A stretch of 64,000 nucleotides of DNA. Source: Oscheius onirici (lineage: Eukaryota; Nematoda; Chromadorea; Rhabditida; Rhabditidae). The translations under genes and the position numbers were made by a program. Position 1 is the first letter of the stretch. Every line of letters starts with the position of its first letter. This document shows positions 11,801 to 22,189 of this stretch, piece by piece. The stretch is from positions 10,416,001 through 10,480,000 of the forward strand of contig OW051471.1 in NCBI GenBank assembly GCA_932521025.1, in the 5' to 3' direction. The notes below the pieces were generated by a model. It made no database searches and was not told where the DNA came from. It worked only from the letters and a program-made list of their open reading frames with translations.

Positions 11801-12348
11801 TTTCCTAAAACACGTTTTCACGTTAAGTAGCGTTTCTGTTTCATAAAGCAATGCTAATCTAACTCCGGAGGCAAGCCAGACTCGTTTGGTCTAGTTAGAT
11901 CAAAAACTAAACCTACGTAATCTGATTGTTGTTCAAGCCATTCCTCAAAGGCGCTTTGGACATGCTCCTCTTCATTAGCCAATAAGCTTCGGATCAGGTG
12001 TGATTTCTTATTCTCAAAGAAATATTCGGCCAATTTGAGCTTGTCTCCTCTCAATTCAGAAAGGAATTCTGGACGCATTGCGGCTTGCGAAAGGGCAGGA
12101 GAAGTTGATTGTTCCGACATTCGCGACGGTCGGTCTTGTTGGAACGAAGGAGCAATTTCGTCAGTTGAGGAAGAGACAGACCTTCTCGCTTGTTCCATCT
12201 GTCGAGCACGTACATAGAGCGGCACGTAGTCATCTCCCAAATACGATGCAATAGAGTCACAGTAACGTTCTTCGTCGAGTCCTGGCTCCAAAATACACTT
12301 GACGGTTTTTCTTTTAACTTCAGGTAAACTGTTTATAAAGTCTTCCAT
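8805..12348 (-). CDS. Gene A: large AIG1/septin-like GTPase with N-terminal helical modules
   Basis: The start at 12348 follows a TTTCTTTCAG acceptor (possible trans-splice site). N-terminal exons hold one helical module (MEDFINSLPEVKRKTVKCIL) and two of a second type (KLAEYFFENKKSHLIRSLL; TLAAVLIRSRLWESLDIVL), then an acidic linker. The G domain has G1 GETGVGKST, G3 DTPGVGD and an FCFTNARQTLYQPGET motif in place of the usual NKxD. Next come YCFDNESFRCLCAW, a helical region, paired Cys (TVCTSPSC; CHSPCALRG), a Cys/His cluster (CKRCPCPWENHIHI), a coiled coil and a Lys-rich tail. About 16 short introns. An in-frame TAG lies at 9420-9422 in a conserved coiled-coil exon, so the product may lack its last ~150 residues. 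Family: TRAFAC-class GTPase, function unknown; soluble and probably cytosolic. Confidence 0.8.
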
Positions 12349-12585
12349 TGACACTGAAAGAAAACAAATAAAAAGGTGAGTTACGAAATCAAAATAGAGA
12401 AAAGTTCCTGTCGGTGAGAACGAATAATTGCTGGGAAGACAAACAGGATGGAAGACTGCCTGATAAAACGAAATGCGGTGAGAAAAGTTCCCCTTTCTGA
12501 TTGTGGCGATAAGAGCGCGCTCGGCTCTATTTCGTCCCTTCACATAAATTTTATTGTCGTTTCTATAATTTTTTTAAATTCAGAC
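12349..12585. promoter_or_regulatory. Shared divergent promoter of GTPase genes A and B
   Basis: The start codons of A (minus) and B (plus) are only 237 nt apart. Each is immediately preceded by a TTTCAG- or ATTCAG-like acceptor (minus strand at about 12352; plus strand at 12578-12583), as expected for spliced-leader addition. Any promoter elements for both genes must lie mostly within this interval. No TATA box was identified. Confidence 0.5.
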
Positions 12586-15500
12586 ATGGAAGATGTATTG
12601 AAACATGTTCCTGCTACGATGCAAACTGTCGTCGAGCTGATTCTCGATGATGATGATATGACAATTGAAGAAAAATTGGATCATCTTAGGGAAGAAAGGA
12701 GTATCAGTAGAGAGGTCGTAATCATAGCCGAAAGATTTCTCAACAACGAGGCAAGTTTTTGTTGTCGAGGGTATTTCCAAATTTTAGTCACTGGTTGATG
12801 TTGACTTTTTGTCTCGTCTAACCGAACAAAAAAGGAAGCTTGCAACGTTTCTCACGACCAGGGCTTTATTTTCATCTTTGGATAAACTTGTCAGCACGGA
12901 GACAAAAGAAGTGCAAGACTTGTATCAAGCTTTCAAGGAATACCATGCCAAGGATCCGTCAGTTGCTCTAAAAATTCTGGTTATTTGTTTCTTTGAACCT
13001 TTTATACATGTTCTTCAGAATGAAAAGGAACAAAAAGTTAGCGGGGAAACAAACACTTCAAAAACGAGTGCAACCCGAGATGCCAAAGAAAGCAACCAGA
13101 AACTAAAGTGGGTGACATTTTGCAACAAGGCTGTGACTGTTCTGGGGATAATAAATATAATTTTTTATTCATTGTTACGGCACCATCTAGAATTACATCC
13201 ATCCAGCCGGCCAAGGCCTCCGTAACTCCCGATTCGACAGACCAGGAAACTGACGAAGAGGAAGAAGAGGACGATCAGTCCGATTGGACGCCCAGTGTTA
13301 CCCAGAATTTTTTGCAAAGTGGGCAGCTGATTCTAAACATCAATTATTAGGTTTCCCGAGTGTTTGAACATTCTGGTACTCGGAGAGACAGGCGTGGGCA
13401 AGTCGACCTTCATTAACGGCCTGGGCAACTACCTGAAACACTCGAGCATGCACGAGGCTAAGCATAAAGGAGTGGAGATTCTAATCAGAAGCAGTTTCAC
13501 CCACATGGACGAGGACGTGAGTGCACCTTAAAATTTTCAGCACCTCGGTTTCAAGTATAACAGAATGCGTATCGAGTGTGAGCCGACTGTTAAAGCGGAT
13601 TATGATGAGGATGATAACGAGGAACTGGCTGATGGAGAGTCTTCGACACAATCACCAAAAGCATACCAATTCGAGTGGGGACCGGTGGAAAATCTAAAAC
13701 GGATCCGAATTATTGATACACCCGGTGTTGGAGATGTACGTGGACTGCCACAGGAGCAGGAGAATTTTGCAAAGATTTTGCAGTTTATCGCCGACTACAA
13801 GTAAGATCCGAAAACATTTTGAACGGTCTGTTTTCAGAGAGATCCATGCTATCCTGATTCTTCTGAAGCCAAATAATGCAAGACTGACAGTAACATTCCG
13901 TTTCTGCATTAACGAGCTTCTGACTCATCTTCATGCCTCGGCAAGCAAAAATATTCTTTTCTGCTACACCAATGCTCGACAAACTCTTTACAAACCAGGA
14001 GATACGCATCCCGCTCTAGCCGAGCATTTGGATGAGCTTCATCGACTACGAGGAATTCGAATCCCTTTGACACAGTACGTTCTGTCCTTTTAAAAAACGC
14101 TGATTTAGTGATACGGTCTTCTGCTTTGACAACGAAAGTTTTCGCTTTTTAACAGCTTGGAAAAGTGGAGCTCACTTTGAAGACAAAGACATCGCGAACT
14201 TTAACAATAGCTGGCGAACTACAGTCGAAGAAACGTTCCGCCTCTTCAAGAAAATTTCCACTCTGGAGTCACACAAAACAGAAGACACTTTGAGCGTTAA
14301 CAACATCCGTGCCGTTATCCTGGCAATGGCGAGACCGCTGGCAGAGATTTCCAAGAGTCTAATGGCAAATGCACAGCTGATTGATGACAAGGTCAAAGAG
14401 GTCGAAGATCTCCTGAAACAGGGAAAGAGTCTAGCCACTGCTCAGCTGGAAGTTGAACAAGTTTGTGTTCATGAATAACTAATACGCTTTGTTTTAGGTC
14501 AGTCTTATTACCAAAGAAGTTGATTACCCCACAACCGTCTGTACATCTGAGAAGTGTATCGAATTGGTGAAGTTGGGTTCGGACATGTGGGAAACCTACT
14601 ACAAACAAAAATGCCATTACAGGTGTGGCCTTTAGGGAGTACAAGTCTGTGTTGTTCAACTTTAGAAAATTGCCAAAATTGCAGACTGGTGTCGTGCCGA
14701 ATCCTCAAATAAAAAGCTGTGCATGCTTCGGCGGTCACATTGATCATTGTTCTGTATGTCAATGCGACTGGACAACACACTTGCACATTCGCTACGAGCT
14801 GCAGAGAATTGTTACAAAGGTTGTTTATCATCACTACTGTCACCTTCATATTACCAGGTAGTTGATCCGAGTGTCCAAACCAGTATTAAAAACAACGATG
14901 ACAAAGTCAAGACAGCTCAACTGTTCATAAACGCCGAAAAGAAGCGAAAAGGCGACCTGGAGCGCGAGTCCAAAAAGATCAGCTCTCACTGCATCGAGTT
15001 TGCCGCATTCCTCAAGAAGAATTCGATCATTCCCTACAATGACGTATACAAGGAGTATGTGGAGCATCTAATTCGTGAAGAGGTTTGGTCCCTCTCTATT
15101 TGGTGCTGTGTAATCTGGCAAGTTGTTCCGCAGAGATAAGACTTCACTGCTAAGCAAATTTCCGCTCTTATCTCACTACTAAGCCATAAAGTAGACCTGC
15201 CAGCACACAAAACCGATTGTAAACAGACAAAGTCTTCAGTTTATTGATAATGGTGTTTGCAGAATGGCAAAGTGAGCCAGAAAGGGTCAAGCAAAATGCT
15301 GCTGAAGTTACAAAAGTACAGGGACGAGTACGAACAACAGGTGTTTTGTTGTGAATCAAATTGTAAATCTACTGTTCTCTAGGTAAAAGTTCTCGAGGGT
15401 CACGGAAGCTCCGCATACAGTAACAGAAGTATTGGAGAAATTTATCAAATGCTGGATGATCTTAAGAATATGCAAAATTGTGGCTCTATTTTGCAGGAGA

Positions 15501-15717
15501 TACAGGTATTTAAGCCAAAATGAGACTAAAAAGCATGTAGAAACTGGAAATGCTCTCGGTTCGTCAAGAGCAGACCAATCGTGTGCTCAATGTGAACATT
15601 CGAAAGGGCTGGATGGACGGAATATACAACTCTTCCGGCGGTAATAAGAAAACATCCAGCGTGAAGACAAAGAATCAGAAAAAGAAGAGCAAGAAATCTT
15701 ACAATTCCAGGCGTTAA
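12586..15717 (+). CDS. Gene B: large AIG1/septin-like GTPase, cluster paralogue
   Basis: The start follows AAATTCAG|AC. The first exon is one helical module (VVELILDDDDMTIEEKLDHL), joined by a GC-AG intron (12751-12787) to a second-type module (KLATFLTTRALFSSLDKLV). An acidic, low-complexity linker leads to the G domain: GETGVGKST, DTPGVGD, FCYTNARQTLYKPGDT. Then come FCFDNESFRFLTAW, TVCTSEKC, a Cys/His cluster (CSVCQCDWTTHLHI), a coiled coil (PSVQTSIKNNDDKVKTAQ) and a Lys-rich tail ending NSRR. Paralogues read C-[AG]-L-[RS]-G after CHxxC, but B has TAG at that fourth position (14633-14635). A 43-nt intron (14623-14665) would remove the stop and restore frame at the cost of a conserved Cys. 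About 800 residues. Function unknown; likely a nucleotide-binding cytosolic protein. Confidence 0.82.
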
Positions 15718-15808
15718 ACTGATCGGTTCTGTTTTGTTAATTATTTTTTTGGGCCCATCCATGACATACTTTTTGATCGTAGTATATCCTAGTATATATT
15801 TATTCAGA
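15718..15808 (+). promoter_or_regulatory. Operon-like spacer with trans-splice acceptor between B and C
   Basis: Only 91 nt separate the TAA of B from the ATG of C on the same strand. The spacer is U-rich and ends in TTTATTCAG|A directly before the ATG. This is the spacing and layout of nematode operons resolved by polyadenylation plus SL2-type trans-splicing. Operon status is an inference. Confidence 0.5.
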
Positions 15809-18800
15809 ATGGGCGTTATGGACATTATCGGTCATTTGGACGAATCTATACAGGAACAGATTGATATTGTGGTCCATGATGACACTATGCTTTTGGAAGA
15901 CAAAGTGGATGCCATTGGTTACGTGGTGGAAGACAGAGCCATCGTCAAAAAAATGTTTCTATTTTTGAAAGAGAAAGTATGTTAGATAGATAGATATTTC
16001 ATTTGTCATAAATGTTAATTGACTCTTCAAACTGTTGTTTTAGGAGAAGGAGGATCGCAAGATGTGGGACCACCTCCAGCTCATTGAAGAAAGCCATCGT
16101 GACATCGCTCGAACAATTCTGTTGGACGATGCTTTGAGTCTGACAGAAAAGCTAACGGCCCTTCAGATATTCACTTCTAATAGAACATTCATCAAAGCCA
16201 GCATGAAGTTTTTGCAGTCGTTCGTATGTTTTCAGCATATTCTCTTTAATTCATACCTAAGACCGTAAAACAAAAAGAGGACGACGAAAAGGAACATGTA
16301 GCGGCAAGAATTCCAACTGCTGACTATCGCCCTATTCTCAATGACCTTGACGAAGAAACCAGAACTCTTGCCGAGCTTGTTCTGGATGACGATAGCATCG
16401 CGAATGAAGAAAAACTGGTTGCTCTCAGTGAATTTGTTTACGACAGAGAAGTATTTAGACAGTTCAAGCGGTCATTCCGTCAACAGGTATATGTAACCAC
16501 AACAAGAGAAAAAAGCAACTTTTTTAGAAGGATGAGTTGCTATTTTTGAACCAGTTTGCGGAAGACAAGAGAGGCGAACTCGCTTCTCTTCTACGCGAGA
16601 CGTCTCTTACTTTTGAGGAGAAATCTAATTTGCTGCGGTACATTCTGAAGACACCGGAAGAGAAAAAGAAATGTAGAAGACACCTCAAAGAGAAAGAGAA
16701 AGCAGTTCGTTTTGGTTCACACATCTTTCGATTAAAAGTCTCTGTTTAGTTGCTCGAAGCATCTAAAGCAGAACTCACTGACTGCGAGAGCGAGCAAGAC
16801 GACGGAATCTCAAAGCTGAATTTGGAATTCTTAGAAAGGTGAATTGATACAGAAATCCAATGCACGAGATACAGATGCCCAGACGAGATGAATATTGTGA
16901 TTCTCGGAGAGACCGGAGTCGGAAAATCGACCTTTTTGAATGGTATAGCCCACTATATGAAATACCGAACAATGCATGATGCCAAGTCAAATGACAAGGT
17001 CGAAGTACTCATCACGTGTCATTTTACACATACTGAAGATGTATATGTGACATTTTGGTCATCAGTTTGCCATTTTTAGATGAAGCAGGTTAAAATTGTC
17101 TGTAAATCGGAAGACGATGAGGGAAATGAGAACATGACAACAGGACACTCTTCAACACTAGTGGCAATTCTGAAATAATGTTGTATGTGGGATTTTAGGC
17201 TGCCAGAACATACGTATTCCAGTGGACTGTTCGCGGAAAAACGAAACAAATTCGACTGATTGATACTCCGGGAGTAGGAGACGTAGCAGGATTTAAGCGT
17301 GACCAGGAAAACTTCGACAACATATTTCATCATCTGGCTGACTTCAAGCAAGTTTACCGATAAATAAGTAACTTTTTTTCCAGAGAACTCCACGCCATAT
17401 GTATTCTGATGAAACCAAACGAATCCAGACTGAATGGCTCTTTTACCTACTGTCTTGGAGAATTACTCAGCAAGCTTCATCTCTCTGCCAGAAAGAATCT
17501 GCTATTCTGCTTCACAAACACGAGAGGCAGTCTCTTCCGTCCGGGCGATTCAATAACTACTCTGACTGCTTACATAAAAGATTTGGAGAAGAAGAGAGAT
17601 ATCCAAATCCCTTTGAACAGGTAAAAACAAAATCTGAAAGGACAATTGAATCAAACAGATCGTCGCTGTTCTGCTTTGACAACGAGAGCTTCCGCTTTCT
17701 CTGCGCCTGGTGCAAGGGCGTACAATTTTCCGAGACTCATGTAAATGACTTCAATAGCAGTTGGAAGCGATCTGTCGAAGAAGTTTTTAGGTATGTGACT
17801 GTTTATTTCGAATGACATCAAAAATAAGGTTTTTCACACGCGTTTCTCAACTTCCACCGCACAATATTGTCGACACGTTGTGTATCAACAACGTCCGGAA
17901 AGTCCTTGATGTTCTAACCAAGCCGATTTCGCAAATGAACAAAAAACAATTGGCTCTTGATAAAGTTTTGTACGATGAAGTTACTGCGGTAAGCAAGAAT
18001 ACATGGGAGACAAACTTTAAGCACAGAAAGAAAACGTGGTGAAAGAGATAGCTGCCGAACAGAAAAATCTCCATACAAACCTGAAGACAACTACTAGAGT
18101 GAAGACTGGCCGCGTTGATACAATTTGCTCCTCAGCCACATGCAGCCCACCGCATCCTAAGAATGCAACCGAAAAGCTCTACAAAATCTGTCATCAGAGC
18201 TGTTCTTGTGTTAGAGCAAGAGTACGTCTAAATTTATGTGTCTCTTACAAGGAAATAATTGCAGCTGGACACTTGCCAGGATATAAATCTGCAGCGCTGC
18301 TCTTGTATGAATCAACAACTCCGCTGCAATAACTGTACCTGTTTGTGGAACTGTCACATGCAAATTGACTGGCAAGCACAAGTTGGAATTCAAAAGGCAT
18401 GAGTTTTTCATTTTCGTCAAATTTTACGAGATTCAGGTAGTCGATGCTACTGTCCAGGCGAAGATCGGCAAGCTGCAAGTAACGCTATCAAAATTGGACA
18501 AGACTATAGCTGTGCAAAATGCAAAGGTAAGATATCACAAAATTTAAATAAAATCCATTTTAGAAAACTGATGCCGCTCAAGAGAGCAGTAAACTTAAGA
18601 CTCAGGGAACAGATCTCGCTTCCTATTTGACAACGTTTGCTGTACTTCCCTACAATGAGAATCTGAAAGAATACGTTGAGAAATTGATGAACGAAGAGGT
18701 GAGCTTTCCCGTCTGTCAAAACTTTTTTTTTGAAGAAGCAGAAAATTGGTCAAGGCAAAGCGGACACTGACCTTCTTTATTTGGAACAAGTTTTGGCTGC

Positions 18801-19060
18801 TCACGAAGCACAAGTGGCAATTTTGTCGGACACATCGGTTACAAAGAGCACAAAAACTGTGGGAGACGTGGATATCATGCTGGATCAACTTAAAAAGGAG
18901 CCGATCTGCTTCTGCGCGATCAGAAATAGATGTAGGCTATTCATTTTGTTTTCAATAGTGCTTACAGAAAATCATTGTTCTCAAAGTACGTAATAAGCCA
19001 ATGATCAGAAGTAGAGAGGTCGACCTCGACAAAGGATGGATCGGAGATCTGTTTCAATGA
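15809..19060 (+). CDS. Gene C: AIG1/septin-like GTPase with four tandem helical modules
   Basis: Same architecture as A and B, but the N-terminus carries four copies of the first-type module, each essentially one exon: IDIVVHDDTMLLEDKVDAI, ARTILLDDALSLTEKLTAL, AELVLDDDSIANEEKLVAL and ASLLRETSLTFEEKSNLL. The G domain has GETGVGKSTFLNG, DTPGVGD and FCFTNTRGSLFRPGDS, followed by FCFDNESFRFLCAW. A Cys-rich segment (CSCMNQQLRCNNCTC, then WNCHMQ), a coiled coil and the tail VDLDKGWIGDLFQ follow. The tail matches the GW block of A and B but lacks the Lys-rich end. The intron at 17348 uses a GC donor. Near 18892-18896 the coding frame seems to need one base less to reach the last exon. About 860 residues. 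Probably co-transcribed with B. Confidence 0.8.
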
Positions 19061-19186
19061 CACAAAGCCTTTCTATAAATGAATCTCTTTTGAATAAAAT
19101 GTTGTGTTTGTGTGTTGAATTTAGACATTTTCAGAGCAAATTAATTTAAAATGGAGATTTCCACAATATCCATTTACACTCTTGCA

Positions 19187-19434
19187 GGGGCCCGGATAGT
19201 CAAGTGGATAGGATGACAGTCTATGAAGAAAGCGATCGCAAGTTCAATCCCGGGTGGTAGTACACGAAGGTAGTCTACCCTGGCATCTCTCGCCAGCCTA
19301 GCCTATCCAGCGGATCCCGTAGCTTGAGCAACCCTGATCATTCAACGCGCTCAGCATCACTCCAAGAACCCTCCTATTCGGATGTGATCTCGGTCAGGTG
19401 AACTGCCTTGAATACCGAATAAACAGAAACAGAA
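19187..19434 (+). mobile_element. tRNA-derived SINE with 11-bp target-site duplication
   Basis: The head resembles a tRNA: an A-box-like TAGTCAAGTGGATAGG and a B-box-like AAGTTCAATCCC, 5' to a ~180-nt unrelated body ending in an A-rich CAGAAACAGAA tail. The flanks are a perfect 11-nt direct repeat, ACACTCTTGCA, at 19176-19186 and 19435-19445. These three traits together define a SINE retroposon. It lies between the convergent genes C and D. The perfect flanking repeat implies a fairly recent insertion. Confidence 0.8.
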
Positions 19435-19627
19435 ACACTCTTGCAAAATAAGTCCTTCAGAGGTTGTGTTATCTGCCGGTTGGGTCTCGCACATAAATAG
19501 GGTCGCTGGTAAAAGAAATTTAATTTTGTAGTTCGATATAGTGGGTTACAATCAAAAAAGTAAGTAGTAAGACAAGGAAATTGTCTGTTTGTGGCTTCAG
19601 CGGTCTGTGCAGGCGTTCTTTGAGGTC

Positions 19628-22189
19628 TCAGTAGTCCTCTTCCATTGAACTCTTAGCTGCGTTACTGGCAATATCAGCAATAAATGATCCTGACAGCTTC
19701 ATGTGACCGAGATTGAGAATCTTGTTGTTAAGCTAAAATAGTATTCTATTTTGTAAATGTTTATTGTGTACCTGGCTGCTGGAAAGTGGAGCGCGTCGCT
19801 TGCTTTTTATCTCCTCAAGTATTTGGGTAACCTGAACGTATGCCTGAACGTATTCTGCAAACTTACCCCGGCAGAATAGTCTTTGAGCATGCTGCGAAGA
19901 TCCAACCAAAGAGCTTTACTACCACCATTTGCATACTTGTTTTCCTGAAATTTCAAAATGTATGTTATTGGTTGCTCCTGACCTCTATTTGAACCACGTG
20001 GCTCATATAATTGAAATATGGATCCACACCTTGCTTTACCGAATTGTATTTCAGGTAAGCCGAGAACTCCATGCTGCTCTCCTTTATCAAGTGATACTCA
20101 TTTTCGATGTTGTCAAGTTGATTTTGCAAGTTTTGAAGAAGAATCTCCGCATGTTTTTTGCTGTCTTTACACTGAGCTAACTCTCCTTGCACTTCACGAT
20201 TGATCACCTGAAAAAGACATTATACTACAGTTGGAAGCATCAGATCACCTTTATCATTGTTCTCTTTATCTCATACTTGATATGCATATGCTTGGTCCAT
20301 TCACAATCACACTGATTACACGTCTGCCGTTTGCCACAATCGAAGATTACACATGAAAGCAAGTTCTTGTTCGACAATTCTTCTTGCTAAAACTAAAATA
20401 GTAGAAACTTTTGGCGTGTTTACAGCAATTCCCGAAAGACCACAATTGTCATGGCAGGTTTTCTTCGGGACAGGAAATTTTCGACCGTCCCCAGCATCAA
20501 TCATGTCATTGCATCTTGGGCTCGTACAGACAGTTTTTGGTATCGGCAATGGTATTTTTTCCACTATTAACTGCAAAGAAATGTATGCGTAGAAACTTTG
20601 GTTACCTGCTTCTGCTCGACTTTCGTAGAAAGATTAATCCCCTTCTCTTTTAAGAGGTTGATCTTAACAAAAAATTATAAAATATCAGCCATCCCTTGCC
20701 TCTTTGATCTGATCCTCAACCATTCTCTTGTTTACAAGATGATTTTGAGCGACTTCTGTCAGTGGACGAGCTAGTGCAATGACCAAATTGCGTGTCCTGT
20801 TGATATCCACTGTATCTTCTACATTGTGAGCAATCATTCCTTGAACACGTTGAAGAAGCTTCTCACATTCAGAAACATTATGTTCCCAACCAGAAGACAG
20901 CGTCTCGTATATGCCCTGCTTCCGTTCATTCAATTGCTTGGAGGTACTTCTGTAACGGAGCAATTGTATCACCAGGACGGTATAAAGTGGCCCGGGTGTT
21001 GGTGAAACAGAAGAGAATGTTGGCAGTGGCGTTTCGATGCAGCTTTACAAGAAGGTTGTCCATGCAGTTGCGGAATCCAAGCGACAGTTTTGATTCGTTC
21101 GGTTTCAACAGGATACAGATGGCGTGAATTTTAGCGACTTGGGCAATAAGATTCAAAATCTTCTCAAAATTGAGCTCATCTTGGTCTTGGCCGCGAGTGT
21201 CATTGATGCCAGGTGTGTCAATAATTCTGATCGTTTTAAGAGTTCCGTTGTCATCCCAAGTCATCGCGTGGAGAAGAGGATCCTGCAAAGTTGTATAGAG
21301 AAGTTCAACCGAGGAACCTGTGTTCGTGACTGCCCACCAGATCCCAGATTCTCATTGAAACTGTTCTTTGTTCCTTTCGCACAGTTGGCCTTCACATCAA
21401 TCAGTTTCTGGGACATTTTCTAAAAATTTCATTCAAAATCCAAGTTTCAGCTCACAGCACTATCGGCATAGGTGAACGAGGTATCCATGAGAATCCGAGG
21501 TGTTGCCGACAGCGCCTCGTTCATTGAACCGTATTCGAGATAGTTTGCAAAGCTGTTGATGAAAGTCGTCTTGCCTACACCGGTCTCTCCCAGCAGGAGA
21601 ATGTTAAAAACGTTCTTGGGATCAACTTCGCGAGCGAGTGTAAAGTCTTGCTTGACTTTTGGCTCATAGACAGCCCTTCTTGTTCTCGGTTTTGTTTGTG
21701 TAAATTGAGTAGCACTGGTTGTCTCTTCCGCTTTCCAAGTTTGGGAATTTTCTTTCGTCTTGCTAAAAAAAAGTAATATCAACTTCAAAACAGGATGTAA
21801 CTCACCTAGACTCAGGAGTGTCTTTTCCACAAATAAGAGCTTCCTTCGGGGGCAGCTTTTTAGCAGCACCGTCAATGGGAATATCGACAGCTTTCGAAAG
21901 AACAACTGGAGGTTCATCTTTAAAATATGACGCTAGATATTCAGTCGTTTTGGCTCCCTTTGTCTCATTTAGGTAGGCATTTAATTCACTAAAAAATCAT
22001 CAAATATTCAAATCTACTCACACTTTTGCATCTTCAAAAATCCGTATCCCCGTTGCTTGACTGTCACAAATCTGAACTCAGTCGTAGTCGTGTTGATAGC
22101 ACACGTTACCAATCGGTACCATTCCAGGAACTTGGTATGAGCTTCTCCAGATAAAACTTCAGCACAGGATGCAATTTCTTCGATTCTGT
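19628..22189 (-). pseudogene. Gene D: broken copy of the AIG1/septin-like GTPase
   Basis: Exons run from a second-type helical module (EVLSGEAHTKFLEWYRL) through a linker to a G domain with GETGVGKTTFIN, DTPGINDTRG (Asn where the paralogues have Gly) and FCFTNTRATLYRPGDT. At about 20940 the frame runs from LQKYLQAIE into a stop. Homology resumes in another frame at NERKQGIYETL, with the whole CFDNESFRF block missing. This is a frame-breaking deletion with no splice signals to bypass it. Downstream parts persist: TVCTSPRC, CHDNCGLSG, CNQCDCEWTKHMHI, a coiled coil, and a stop at 19628. The first exon is absent; at 22190 the sequence switches to a LINE fragment. Probably dead, although splicing and downstream frames are otherwise well kept. 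Confidence 0.65.
21765..22189 (-). repeat. Arm 1 of a ~425-bp inverted duplication (gene D side)
   Basis: Reading the minus strand from 22189 to 21765 gives the same sequence as the plus strand from 23267 to 23692, including two introns. I found no base differences apart from the length of a terminal poly-T run. The arms are about 1.1 kb apart and in opposite orientation. Confidence 0.85.

Noticed and set aside
19187-19260. Functional tRNA gene
   Set aside because: Only A- and B-box-like motifs are present. The acceptor stem does not close properly, and the sequence continues into a SINE body with flanking duplication.
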